Part shown: positions 21,830-35,200 of the stretch, one piece after another
Numbering within the stretch: position 1 is the first letter of the stretch
Layout of the letters: each line of letters begins with the position of its first letter
DNA from: Amyelois transitella
Lineage: Eukaryota > Arthropoda > Insecta > Lepidoptera > Pyralidae
Assembly: GCF_032362555.1 (NCBI RefSeq)
Contig: NC_083532.1
Coordinates: 5,094,501 to 5,158,500 of the forward strand
Length of the DNA stretch: 64,000 nucleotides
Reading direction: 5' to 3'
Made by a program: the position numbers and the translations under genes
Notes under the pieces: model-generated
What the model was told of the DNA's origin: nothing
The model's input: only the letters and a program-made list of their open reading frames with translations
Databases searched by the model: none

Positions 21830-23238
21830 TAAATACCGGTATATAAGTCAAGTAAATATAAAACCAAAGTTCGAGTCTCATGCACCTAGGTAGGTAGGTA
21901 ATGGGTTATGTTGTGTAGTGTGGTCGAGTTTTTTGCCTGAATGAGATTGCTTTTAGACAACTAGTGGAATAAATAGCAATTACCTATAAGCACGTCAATG
22001 GCGATAAGCTTGTACATTTTAAGAAGTGTCGCATAACAGCATCTAGAATGATTTAACAATAAATGTACTCATGAAAATAATTTTGCTGTTCTCCTGTGTC
22101 CGTGGAAATGTTCAGAAAAAGTTACCGATGATTAACTATAACCATACAAAATTTTATCAAAATTGGTTTAGCGGTTTGCTCGTAAAAGCAAGACAGACAA
22201 ACATATAAATAACACAGCAGACAACCTAACATTCGCATCTATAAAACTAGGTAGGTAGTATGCATTCCAATTTGATACTGGATGTCAAAACATGGTATAT
22301 CTAATTATTAAACTCTGAAAAAACTTAATAATGCGCTCTTAGCCTAGGAGGGGTTAATTTTCAATTTAATAGAAACAGGATTTACGATGACTGTCCATCT
22401 AATTCACTGTAGTAAGAGTGAGACAACTATAGGTTTGAACATTTGACGTTACGCTTACGCCGTGGACGTCTTGTTGTTTGAAGTTGTTAAATTTAGGGCT
22501 GGGCCATATATTTTGTTGAAATTAAAACATCGATACTAAAATTAATAAAAAAAATCTTCAAAATTATATTTTTTCGTAAATTTTTATATACTATAAATGC
22601 GAAAGTGAGATTGTAATGTTTGTAACATACTCTTCTTTAGCTTTTATTCTATTTTTTTTTTAAATAGTTATTATTTTCCCCATTATTACCATGGGAAGGA
22701 TCAGTTTCTCATGCTAAATAATACTCGAATTTTAACTAAGGGTAAGAGAGATTCGCAAAGATATTACTCTTGATGGCGATGGTTCGCCGGGTTTGATTAC
22801 TCCGACACATGACACTGTGTTTATTCATGTAATTGAGATAAGAGAAGCATACATTTTATGACTGTGTTACAATTAATACTTCTGTTACACACATTATCTC
22901 GGATAGTGAAGTTATAACAGCTAGAAAGATTTTAAAACGTAGATTAATCCAGATAATCTTAGTCCTTAGGGTATAGTCCAGGTATATACACCACCGGTTG
23001 GAAAGTGCCTGCGAAGGCCTGTTTTACTGAATGAAATATTGATTTTGATTTACGGCCAACAAATCAACCAACTTACTCACCTAAAACGCAACAGTAAAAA
23101 TAGAAAATCCATCGTCTTTTCGAAGATATTTGCGCGCGATTGTACCTAAAACAATGTAGTTCCAAAGAATAGTCATCTGAAAACGTTTATTCAATGGGAA
23201 AGTGTTGGTCTGAGATGACAAATATTGTCTGAATTACA
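21830..23238. other. Spacer upstream of the SVWC-domain gene
   Basis: AT-rich, no coding region seen. A Helitron-like internal motif ('aaaattggtttagcggtttgc') lies near 22157. The promoter of the gene starting at 23239 should lie at the right end. Confidence 0.45.
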
Positions 23239-26200
23239 ATGATTTGGCTGTTACTGTGTATCTTATACTATGTCCGTGGGGAAGAAGCGGCAGATGCCTA
23301 TAAAGATCAATGTAAGTTTAATAACTATAGATAGATACTTGTTAATATTAATACATTCATATTCATCCAAATCCATGAGTTTCACAGGTATATACAAGGT
23401 GACATTTAAATCAACTGCATCCTTTTAAACATAGACTATACCCATGCTTCTGAGCTGTTTGAGCCTATTTTTATTTAAATTAAACGTCATCATTTTCACA
23501 TTTAAAAAACCCTCAAAAACTACGTCACACGCTTTATTAAAGACCAATACTAAGAAAAGAAATTAAAACTAAACATGTAAATAAATGTCTGAAAAATAAA
23601 TTATTTTTCTAGTATCAAGATCAAGTAAAGTACAGAGTTGTCGAGATCGCTCAGCTTAATGAATTGTGTCGTTGACCTCTGAATCTTACGCGTCGCTTTT
23701 CCGTCGGCCGGGGTGATATGACGTATTTAGGATCGTGGATTTTGATACTTTTATTTTTTTCGTACTTTCTAAAATATGAACCGATAATTTTCTTTTAACG
23801 TTTTTAAATATCCTTTAGATGAGTACACTTAACAGTTAAATTTATGCAGTTGAATTAAAAGTCACCCTGTATAGTACTAGAGGCCACCCGCGACATCGTC
23901 CGCGTGGAAACCTTATCATAACGTAACAATCAATCCAGTCATCCTAACGTAACAATCAAATGTGGTGCCGGGAACCACACGGCACAGAACATCATGACAC
24001 CTGAATACCCATTTTCTTCTTGCAGACTGCACAGATCCTCGTACCATGAAGAAGCATGCCGCTTACACCGAGTGGGCCGATGCCTACTCCTGCACGAGGC
24101 ATCGCTGTCAGCCTGGTGGAAGAAACCTCGCTATTTATACTGTTGGGTAAGTCCATTAGACATACATACATATAATCACGTCTATATCCCTTGCGGGATA
24201 GACAGAGCTAACAGTCTTGTGAAGACTGATAGGCCAGGTTCAGCTGTTTGGCTTTAAGATAGAATTGAGATTCAAATAGTGACAGGTTGTTAGCCCATCG
24301 CCTAAAAGAAGAATCCCAAGTTTATAAGCCTACCCCTTAGTCATCTGTTACGACATCCATGGGAAAGAGATGGAGTGGTCCTATTCTTTTTTCTAGTGGT
24401 GCCGGGAACCACACGGCACTGCCAAAACAATGAGGTCAATAATATCCTAAACCAATGAGCTTGCTTGAAAAGATGATTGTGGATATGGCAAGAAAATATT
24501 CAGGAATCTCGGCAATGGACTCTGTCTACATCCTCCGTGAAAGGTTTAAAAGTTACATTAATATATTCCATTAATATATATTATAATATTCCTAATAAGA
24601 GAAGAAAAAAAAACAGGAAGAAAAAAAAAATAAAGAAAATATAAAATTTAATATCGATAAAATTTCATACCTACTCGTGTCCCCTCACTAGGGCATAATG
24701 TTTTCGTCCAATATATTCTATGATCTTGAATCGTTTTTTACTAGGATCATGGAAAGTAATAATCATAGTAGGTAGGTACCTGTCTTTTCTTTTTTTTTAA
24801 TTGAATCTTCTACCTCCCGGCTTTAGTCCCGGTTCTATTAAACTGAATTGAATGTCGCCCACGATATAGTATACGGGTATAGTAATTTACATACATATTA
24901 TTACGTTTATAGCCTTTGCGGTAGACAGAGCCACAGTCTTGATAATACTGATAGGCCACGTTCAGCTGTTTGGCTTAATGATCGCCTAAAAGAAGAAGTT
25001 TTATTAAACTTTTACGATATTCATGAAAAAGACATGGAAGGGTCCTATTCTATATCAAATACATTGAAAAAATTCCCTACTTGATTTTTGGTGCATGCAT
25101 GTAATGTAACAATTCACAAATTCCAATTTATATTTTGCTAATGTACCAAATAAACGATTTTTCTTTCTTTCTTTCTAACGTCGCGAAATGCACATCACGT
25201 GTTGCACGTGTATTTTGGTCGTAAAAAATGGTTTACTAAAACATTAAGGTTTCAATAATAGTAGAAAGGTACCTACTAGGTCTTGTTAACTTTTAATGAT
25301 TTCTTAGCTCAATCATATCTCGTCACGTGGTTCTGTCTAAAATAAGAATTGTGAGAATCGATGCGGGCGGCGCGAATTCAAACGATGATTACACACTTTG
25401 ATTTAATTCGAAATTAGGCACGTAGCTACTGTGAGGGTAAGGATGGGCTTACAGAATCATTAAAGCTAAATAAAATGACAACATTTAAATGCTGACTGTC
25501 ATTCCGAATATCGTAGTTAATTCTTTTAACAATCCCAATTTTGAAAACTGATGTCTCGACAGTGTCGATGTCGATAATCCGACATCCACACATACTATAA
25601 TAAAATAGTAAGTGACCGGTTTAATTTTAAAACGGGCATATAAAAAATTCTCTTCGAATCTAAGGGGAAGAATTTTTAGAAGAGGTTTGTGTGTTAAGAT
25701 TGCCAGTGAATTTTTACGGCGAACGAAGTCGTGGGCAACAGCTAGTGTGACAATAGTACAAACATACTTATGTTCGTTATTACTTAGAGAATTAACTAAT
25801 ATAATATATGTATATTGACCTCCACTTTTGAGTCAGGATGCCACACTTGATGTCAATGGACTACGTGTTCACATCAACTCGGTGACATACAAACAGACTG
25901 ACCTCCCCGTTGGTGTCCCTGATCCGGTCTTTTCTTTGCGGTGCATAGCCGAAAAGTTTTTGGCCAAGAGTCAAAAAGTCTATTGCACATTCGTGGATTT
26001 GGAAAAGGCCTACAATAGAGTTGAGAGGAATGAATTGTGGTCAGCACTTTCTATGCATGGGGTGACCAGTCACTGAAATCCTTATAATTATGAGGATTCG
26101 AGTACTTCGAGGCTAACTCAATCAGTGTAATTTGTCTCGTATATATTTATTATATTTAGGTATTTATTTACCTTTAATTCTGCGTCCTGATTTTTAATTT

Positions 26201-29200
26201 CATTTATTTCGTGACTTGTTTACAGATGTAAGCGCGTCGAAGCACCAGAATCGGCCATCGAGTGTGAGGAGGTGGTTGAAGACACCAACATGCAGTTTCC
26301 GTACTGTTGCACTCGGCTAAGGTAACTTAAGAATAATGATACCTAAATGATATGAAGAAATAATGGAATATGTGAAATAAACGGGGAAAATTGTCCATAC
26401 TTGAGGACTTCAATGATGCTCAAAATAAGTATTCCACGCGGACGAAGACGCGGGCACAGCTACTTCTATAGAAATTGGATTATTACTCACTATGAGGTTG
26501 ACCAAAATAAAAAACGTATATGTCTTGTCAACGTTCTTGGCCCAAAAGCTAGGACCAGTAAGTAGGCAGGGGCATAACCAGGATTGCCAAAAATATTTTT
26601 TTTTTCATAAAAAAACTGAATGGTCACGTTTTCTTGGTTTCTTTTAACATACATTCATACATATAATCACGCCATTTCTCCGGAGGGGTGTTTCATATAG
26701 TAATACATACATACATACATAAAATCACGCCTCTTTCCCGGAGGGGTAGGCAGAGACTACCTCTTTCCACTTGCCACGATCTCTGCATATTTCCTTTGCT
26801 TCATCCACATTCATAACTCTCTTCATATAGTAATTTATGAAATAAAACACATTCGAGGTTCAGTTGCATGATGACGCCATCACAAACTGTTTTATTGTAT
26901 CTCCGTTACAAACTGTTTTATTCTACAAACTGTTTTTATGTATCTCTCTCTTGACAATGACATTGACACTCATAGATAATTAATCATATGACACAAGGGG
27001 TAGGTAGAAACTACATCTTTTCACTTGCACCGATCAATCTCTGCGATCTCTGCTTTTTCGACTTCCACGATCTCTGCATACTTCATTCGCTTCATCCACA
27101 TTCATAACTCTATTCATGCAAGCTCGGCGGTTTCGGGTACTTTTGACTTGAACCTTTGCCAGGACATCCTTGATTTGCTTCTTTTAAATGTGAATTTTTA
27201 TTTGGCTAGTAGAGTTAACTATTATCCAGGATATCACTCCATACATCATACATCATTTAACTTATTTTTGACGCACTTATAATACAAATTAAAAAAATGA
27301 TGTCGATCTCGGACTCTTATAACGTGTTGAAGTGTGATTATAATTCCATTTCATTTTTTCATTCCATTCCATGAAATATAATTGTGATATCTTTAAGAAC
27401 CAAGTTCACATTGCTTCCCAGATGCCTGGTGGTAGTCCGTGGTGAGGTCTGGACCAGAGTCCTTGGTCAACCCTGGGAATCCCTGCCTGCAGCGCCCTGG
27501 AGCCATATGTACAAGATGAAGAAACCCCCGCCGGGAAACGAGTTTTTACCCAAGTAAGTTTGTCCAAAGACTTCTATATACAGAAGTAGCGCAGTTTAAA
27601 ATCAGACCCGTGCCAAGACTGTAGAACAAGAAACTCTTCAAAGTCGTCACACCGGCGGTGCGGTGGCAAAATAGAACGAGCGCAGACCTGTGTTTCCAAT
27701 AATGAGACCAGTTAAAAAAAAAAAAAAAAATTTTACGTTTATTCAGTAAAACAGTTTTACAAAGCCAGTTGTTGAGGCCCTCTTGTAAGTATAGAATACC
27801 TGTGTCAGAGGACCTCGCTTCCAGTTCCAACAGTTTCTTCTATTGCAACTTATTGCGGGCTCGCTTTCAAACTGCGCTGCTTCTGAACCGCGTTAGGTAA
27901 CTATTTTTAGCCAAGTTAGGTTAGGAGGTTATCTGGTCCCCTCCGAAGGGTTCCCATCTTGCAGCGATGGGGGGGCTCAGTAGCCGGACAAGGCCGGTGA
28001 AGCGAAGAGGGACCCAGGTCCAGAGCTGGATCATACTCCTTGTTTTCACACGAAGCGACTCTCGTCTTACCTTCGCAGTCATTGTATGGGATCTCATTTA
28101 CACATACATACGTATGGTCACGTCTATATCCCTAGCAGGGTAGACAGAGCCAACAGTTTGGAAAGACTGAATGGCCACGTTCAGCTATATGGCTTTATGG
28201 TAGAATTGAGATTCAAATAGTGACTGGTTGCTAGCCCATCGCCTAATAATGAATCCCAAGTTTGTAAGCCTATCCCTTAGTCGCCTTTTACGACATCCAT
28301 GGGAAAGAGATGGAGTGTTTCTACTCTTTTTTGTATTGGTGCTGGGAACCACACGGCATACTCATTTACACATCATATATGAAAGTTACTTCACGATGTT
28401 TCCCTCGCCGTCAGGTATCACATTTTATATCCAGTTAATCAATATTTATAAAACGTTTCCATTAACTACTGTCCTGAGTGACTTCTTCCTCCAGACTATC
28501 CTCTCCTTTCTTTGAGAGGAGCCTGGGTAATGTTCTAGACCATGGGTCTGTAACTGAGTGACCGATTGATAGAAAAGGTACTACAAAAACTCTGACTATT
28601 AATACATACATACATAAAATCACGCCTTTTTCCCCGGAAAGCTACGCAGAGACTACATCTTTCCACTTGCCACGACCCTGCATACTTCCATCGCTTCATC
28701 CACATTCATACCTCTCATCTGACTTTCAATCTCCCACTTTATCACCAGAAGCGCCAACGAGGGTCCAGTATACGAGCTGACTGACAATGAAAACGAGAAG
28801 CCACGAGAAAAGGTACTGAGGGCATCCAAGGTGACCCCCGAATCTAATTATAATGAGGCGGTGCCCCGAGCGGCACAAGCACCACCTTCTCCCGATATAG
28901 TGGTAAGTGAGGGTGGGATTGCTGCAACCTTGGCCCTACCACTGTGTGCCTTAAAGATTGCTCCTGCAATAATAGATCCTGCAAAATCTGCGGTTAATTT
29001 GACGTGGTGTTGAAACTTTGGATCAGAGGGAGCTTGTTAACAGCCGGTCGGGACGTTGTATCGTGGTTTTAAGGTGCCCCTGGGGCTCCTCTTCAGAGCG
29101 GTGAAATAGAAGGAAGGCTCTGCGCCGAAGACATAAATCTAACCATTGCATTGCACTGCAGGCTGTAAGTTCTTTCAATGGCAAACGAGCAGTCTATGAG

Positions 29201-32200
29201 TTAACTGAGGTGATAGTGCTTTTGCGATAAGAGATTTCTAAAGAATAGTATCCTATGACCACGATTCTGGAGTGGGTTCAGGTAATTACACGGAGCGACT
29301 ACCATTTTACCGCCGTGGCCATACCAGCTCATTTATTTATTTATTTAAAACTATATTGCACAAAATAAATGTACTAAAGGCGGACTTAATGCCGTTTGGC
29401 GTTCTCTACTTAAAGTAAACTGGTCAGCTGGTAGAGAAAAGTTGATGGCGCGATAAAGTGCATACGCCTACTGAAAAATACATTTATTTGTTGCCCGTTT
29501 TCAGTGTAGTTCAGGCACGGCATGCATTACTAAAACATTTATTTACAAACAAAACGTAATAGTATCACTTAGATATAATTCCGTTTTCGTACTTCTGGAA
29601 CCAAGACATGTATGACTATTGCCTGAATTTTGCCTGGTTTTTCCAGATCGCCTTGACCACCAGCAATGATCAGAAAGAGATGGGTGATATGAAACAGGAG
29701 AAGGGTGAACGGTGCGTTTCAATTATTTTCATGTCAATTGATTTCAACCGCCGAGGGCGTATCTAGTTTGGGGGGTGAGGTTAGGGTGGGCCTAGTGTCA
29801 AAATTTATAGACAATACAAAATTAAAGTTTTACTTGAGAGAGATGTTTATACCAACAGTTAGGTTATAGAATTGTCTAGAAACTGATTATATACCTATAA
29901 CTTGATTGAAAATTGTTATTCAATTAAAAAAGAAATCGTAACTTTTTTTAGAATTGAATAACAATTTTCAACCCAAAAGAAATACTTTCGAATATTTAAG
30001 TTTTATTTTTTATTTATTTCAATTATCTATTTAAATGTTACAGAAATCGTAATATAACAAAATATTAAATATTTGTAATATTTTTTTTTACATATACGGG
30101 ACAAATAAGTAAGTAAGTTCGAGACTTGTGTTACGAGATACTAACTCAACGATACTATATTATATAATAAACACTTATATAGATAAACCAGGCCAATCAA
30201 AAAAAGTTCTTTTCTCATCATGCCCTGGCCGGGATTCTAATCAATACTTTTAAATACAATTTAATTATTGCAATAAAATCTCCAAACAGAAAACGACACA
30301 GCAAACCGCCCAGTCAATATTTCGAAGAGGACAACGTTGAACCGCGAGAGGGCGACGCCGAGGGGAAATCGAACGAGAAGGGTGACACAGTGGATATGAT
30401 AAAAAGGTGGACGGAGAATCGGAAAGCTGAAGAATCTAAGGTGAAATTAAACATACGCTGAAAAGAATACATAATAAATACATATAAACATATCCTTATC
30501 ATGATGCCGTGTGGTTCCTGACACCAATGAAAAAAAAAAAAGAATAGGACCGCTACATCTCTTTCCCATGGATGTCGTAAAAGGCGACTAAGGGATAGGC
30601 TTATAAACTTGGGATTACATACATACATAAAATCACGCCTCTTTCCCGGAGGGGTAGGCAGAGACTACCTCTTTCCACTTGCCACGATCTCTGCACACTT
30701 CCTTCGCTTCATCCACATTCATAACTCTCTTCATACAAGCTCGCCGGTTTCGGGTACTTTTAAATAAAACATACGTTGAAAAGATATAGGCCTAGCCGTA
30801 TTTAGGCCGCGTTCAGCTGATCGGCTCGATGATAGAATTGAGATTCAAATAGTGACAGGTCGCTAGCCCATCACTTAAAAGAAGAATCCCAAGTTTATAA
30901 GCCTATCCCTTAGTCGCCTTTTCCGACACCCGTGGGAAAGAGATGGAGTGGTCCTGTTCTTTCTTTTCTAATGGTGCCGGAAACCACCCTATCCCTTAGT
31001 CGCCTTTTCCGACATCTATGAGAAAGTGATGGAGTGGCCCTACTCTTTCTTTTCTAATGGTGCCGGGAACCACACGGCGTCATCCCTAACCTGTATATAA
31101 TTTCGCAGCAAGTAGACCAGTCAGCTGAGGGCAGAGAAGTGAGGGAATATTACAGCTACTCTTACGGACAAACGCAGAAACCTCAGGTATGTTAATTGCT
31201 CATCGAAATACTGACCCTTAATATGTGCCGTGTGGTTCCCGGCACCAATAAACAAAAAATTATAGGACCACTCTATCTCGTTTTCCCAAGTTCGTAAACC
31301 GATACCTTAGTCGCCTTTTACGACATCCATGGGAAAGAGATGGAGTGGTCCTATTCGTTTTTTTATATTGGTGCCGGAAACCACACGGCACGGCTATGTA
31401 AAGTAATTCACAAAAAAGACAAGTCTAATGAGTTTGTAGGTAATTTTTTCATATCTATGTAGTGTCTTGTGGTTCCCAGCAGTGCCGTGTGGTTCCCGGC
31501 AGCAAAACAAAAAAAGAATAGGACCACTCGTATCTCTTTCCCATGGATGTCGTAAAAGGCGACTAACGGATAGGCTTACAAACTCGAGATTCCTTTTTAG
31601 GCGATGTGCTAGCAACCTGTCACTATTTGAATCTCAATTCTATCATTAAGCTAAACAGCTGAACGTGACCAATCAGTCTTTTCAAGACTGTTGGCTTTGT
31701 CTGCCCCGCAAGGGATATAGACGTGACTGTATGTATGTATGTTCATATCTATGATTTAGGGTCAACACAACCGCGCCTCTTGGACTGAAGTTCCACCAGC
31801 TCAATGGAACGAGCCTGATCAAGAAACTCCTGTTAAGGTAATAATTAGTTAATCTATACTAATATTATAAAGCTGAAGAGTTTGTTTGTTTGTTTGTTTG
31901 TTTGAACGCGCAAATCTTAAGAACTAATGGTTCGAATTGAAAAATTATGTTTGTGTTGAATAGCCCATTTATCGAGGATGGCTTTAGGCTATATAACATC
32001 ACGCTGCAACTACTATAAGAAGCAAAGACATAATAGAATATGTAAACAAAAACGGGGAAAACTATTCATCCTAGAGGGCTTCAATGATGCCCAAAATAAC
32101 TATTCCACGCGGACGAAGTCCCGGGCACAGCTCAATGATAGATATCCTTTATACCTTCTCCAGGCACCTCCCTATCAAGAAGCCTATCACCAGCAAGAAC

Positions 32201-35200
32201 AGCCTGTTGCTCCAGAGCCTGACAAGAAATCTGGGAAACCCAACCTTCAAACCTTAGTTGACGCTATTGGTGACAGGTAACCCTTCATCTCACACATTAC
32301 ATACATACATATAATCACGTCTTTATCCCTTGAGTAGTAGACAGAGCCAACAGTCTTGAAAAGGCTGATAGGCCACGTTCAGCTATTTGGCTTAAGATAG
32401 AATTGAGATTCAAAAAGTGACAGGTTGCTAGCCCATCGCCTAAAAGAAGAATCCCAAGTTTATAAGCCTATCCCTTAGTCGCCTTTTACGACATCCAAGG
32501 GAACGAAGATTTCTCAATTCAAGAATTTTAAAGCGACGTGTTCCCCGCCTCTTTAAAATGGGACCACTCCATCTCTCTCCCATGGATGTCGTAAAAGGCG
32601 ATAAAGATTTATCAATTGCAAACGCTTGTAAGCTTGGGAATTTTGTTTTAAGCGATGGGCTAACAACCTGTCACTATTTGAATCTCAATTCTATTTTAAA
32701 GCTAAACAGCTGAACGTGGCCTGTCAGTCTTTTCAAGACTGTTGGCTCCGTCTACGCCGCAAGAGATATCTATAGATGTGATAATATGTAAATACATACA
32801 TAAAATCACGCCTCTTTCCCGGAGGGGTAGGCAGAGACTACCTCTTTCCACTTGCCACGATCTCTGCATATTTCCTTCGCTTCATCCACATTCATAACTC
32901 TCTTCATGCAAGCTCGAAATAATATGTATGTATGAGAAATCTTTTTTGTTGACCAGGATGAGGGACATTGAAGACGTGGTTCACAAAATGAGCGAGAAGG
33001 TCAAAGTACAGAAACCAGAAGACCAGGAGGTCAGCGCTGAACGAGGGTAATTACGACTATTCCAACTAATTAATAATTAATTACATACATACATACATAC
33101 ATAAAATCACGCCTCTTCCCCGGAGAGGTAGACAGAGACCACCTCTTTCCACTTGCCACGATCTCTGCATATTTCCTTCGCTTCATCCACATTCATAACT
33201 CTCATCACACATTAATAATTAATTACCTATTATAAATGCGGAAGTAAGTTTTTTAGTGCCGTGTGGTTCCTGGCACCAACATAAAAAAGAATAGGACCAC
33301 TCCATCATTTCTTTCTCATCATCTCTCCTTAGTCGCCTTTTACGACATCCATGGGATGTCGTAAAAGGCGAAATACTATGAGGTAGACCAAAATAATAAA
33401 CTTATATGTCTTGTCAACGTTCTTGACCCAAAAGCTAGGACCAGTAGGTAGACCAGGGGCATAACCAGGATTCCAACTAGAGGGGAAAGTGCCAATAATA
33501 TTATTGTTTTCTTAAAAAAACTGAATGGTCACGTTTAATTGTACATATTTCGCTTACTGAATGAAATCGAAATTCAAATGGTGACGGGTGCAGCATTATT
33601 AGATGCATTGTACAATCCTACTAGATCCTACTACTATTATAAAGGCGAAAGTTTGTATGGATGTATGGATGTTTGTTACTCTTTCACGCAAAAACTACTG
33701 AACCGATTACCATGAAATTTAGTATGTAGGTAGCTGAAGACCCAGAATAACACATAGGCTTCTTTTTATACCGGAGTTCCCGCGGGATTGATAGGGTTTC
33801 CATGCGGACGAAGTCACGGGTTTTTCATTATCTTAACGATGAGTTTATAATTTTTAGAGTTCAACATGACCCTGAGAATCAGCACAGTAAATACTCGGAA
33901 GAGAAAAAGCCGAAGAGGCCAAATATGGGTGGTGACCATTACAAAAGGTAGGATACCGTATTATGGCATACTAAAGATTTTTATGCATAACGTTCTTTCG
34001 CATAATCCACGCATAACTATTTGTAGTATAAGATACCTACCTCACCTAAACAAACCTTAAAGTTGATTATGCATCATTTACCTGTATGCCAAAAATATAA
34101 TTATGCTTAAGACCTATTATGTCGAAATATTGCATGCTAAAAACCATTATGCCAAAGAAGAATAGGAAAAAATTATTTATGCCATAAAAAGTTGCTTCCG
34201 AAAGGCCTTTTGCTTATTATAAATTTTACGTCAGGTTAAATACTAAATACTAACAGATTTTATCTGGGCTATTCAAGAACGTTGACGAGATATATGATTA
34301 ATTTTCTTCCTTTTTGTATCATTATGATTAACTTCCCATTTGACACATTGGGATATAATCCCGCAAGGTTTTATTTTAGTCGATGCGATGGAAAGGTATT
34401 AACAGATTAGTATCTATCGATCATACCTATTCATAATTTTGTGATGACTATAAATTCAATATTTGTTCCCAAGATTTTACTAATCAGAAATATTATGAAC
34501 ATGTTTACTGAATCATTTCTATCATTTCTCTTTTAAAAACAAAATAAAATCCATAATTTTCACAAGGAACACACATATATCACGTCTTTATCCCTCAAAA
34601 GATAGATTTTTTAATCACAAGACTCACAGTCTACGTTACGATCCATATATTAGATCCACCTTTTTATACTTATTATTTCATTATTAATTCTTTGCTGCCA
34701 AACCAGAAATATATTTATGTAATTAAATAACTAGAAAAAGTACATTAATTTTGATAATTGTGCCGTGAGGTTCCCGGCACTTAATGTAGAATAGGACCAC
34801 TCCACATGTTTCCCATGGATCTCGTAAAAGGCGACTTACGAGATAGGTTTACAAACTTGGGATTCCTCTTATAGGCGATGAGCTAACAACCTGTCACTAT
34901 ACATACATACATACATATAATCACGTCTATATCCCTTGCGGGGTAGACAGAGCCAACAGTCCTGAGCGGACTGATAGGCCACGTTCAGCTATTTGGCTTT
35001 AAGATAGAATTGTGATTCGAATAGTGACAAGTTGCTAGCCTATCGCCAAAAAAAAGAATCTCAAGTTTGTAAGCCTATCCCTTAGTCGCCTTTTACGACA
35101 TCCATGGGAAAGAGATGGAGTGGTCCTATTCTTTTTTGTATTGGTGCCGGGAACCACACGGCACTACATGTACATATGTATGTAAGTTAATCCTAAATTC

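Noticed and set aside
25828-26076. Possible extra exon of the SVWC gene
   Set aside because: Encodes a reverse-transcriptase fragment, and splicing exon 2 directly to exon 3 keeps phase without it.
27546-27830. 94-codon minus-strand ORF
   Set aside because: Contains a poly-F run from a poly(A) tract and no recognisable domain; lies in an intron.
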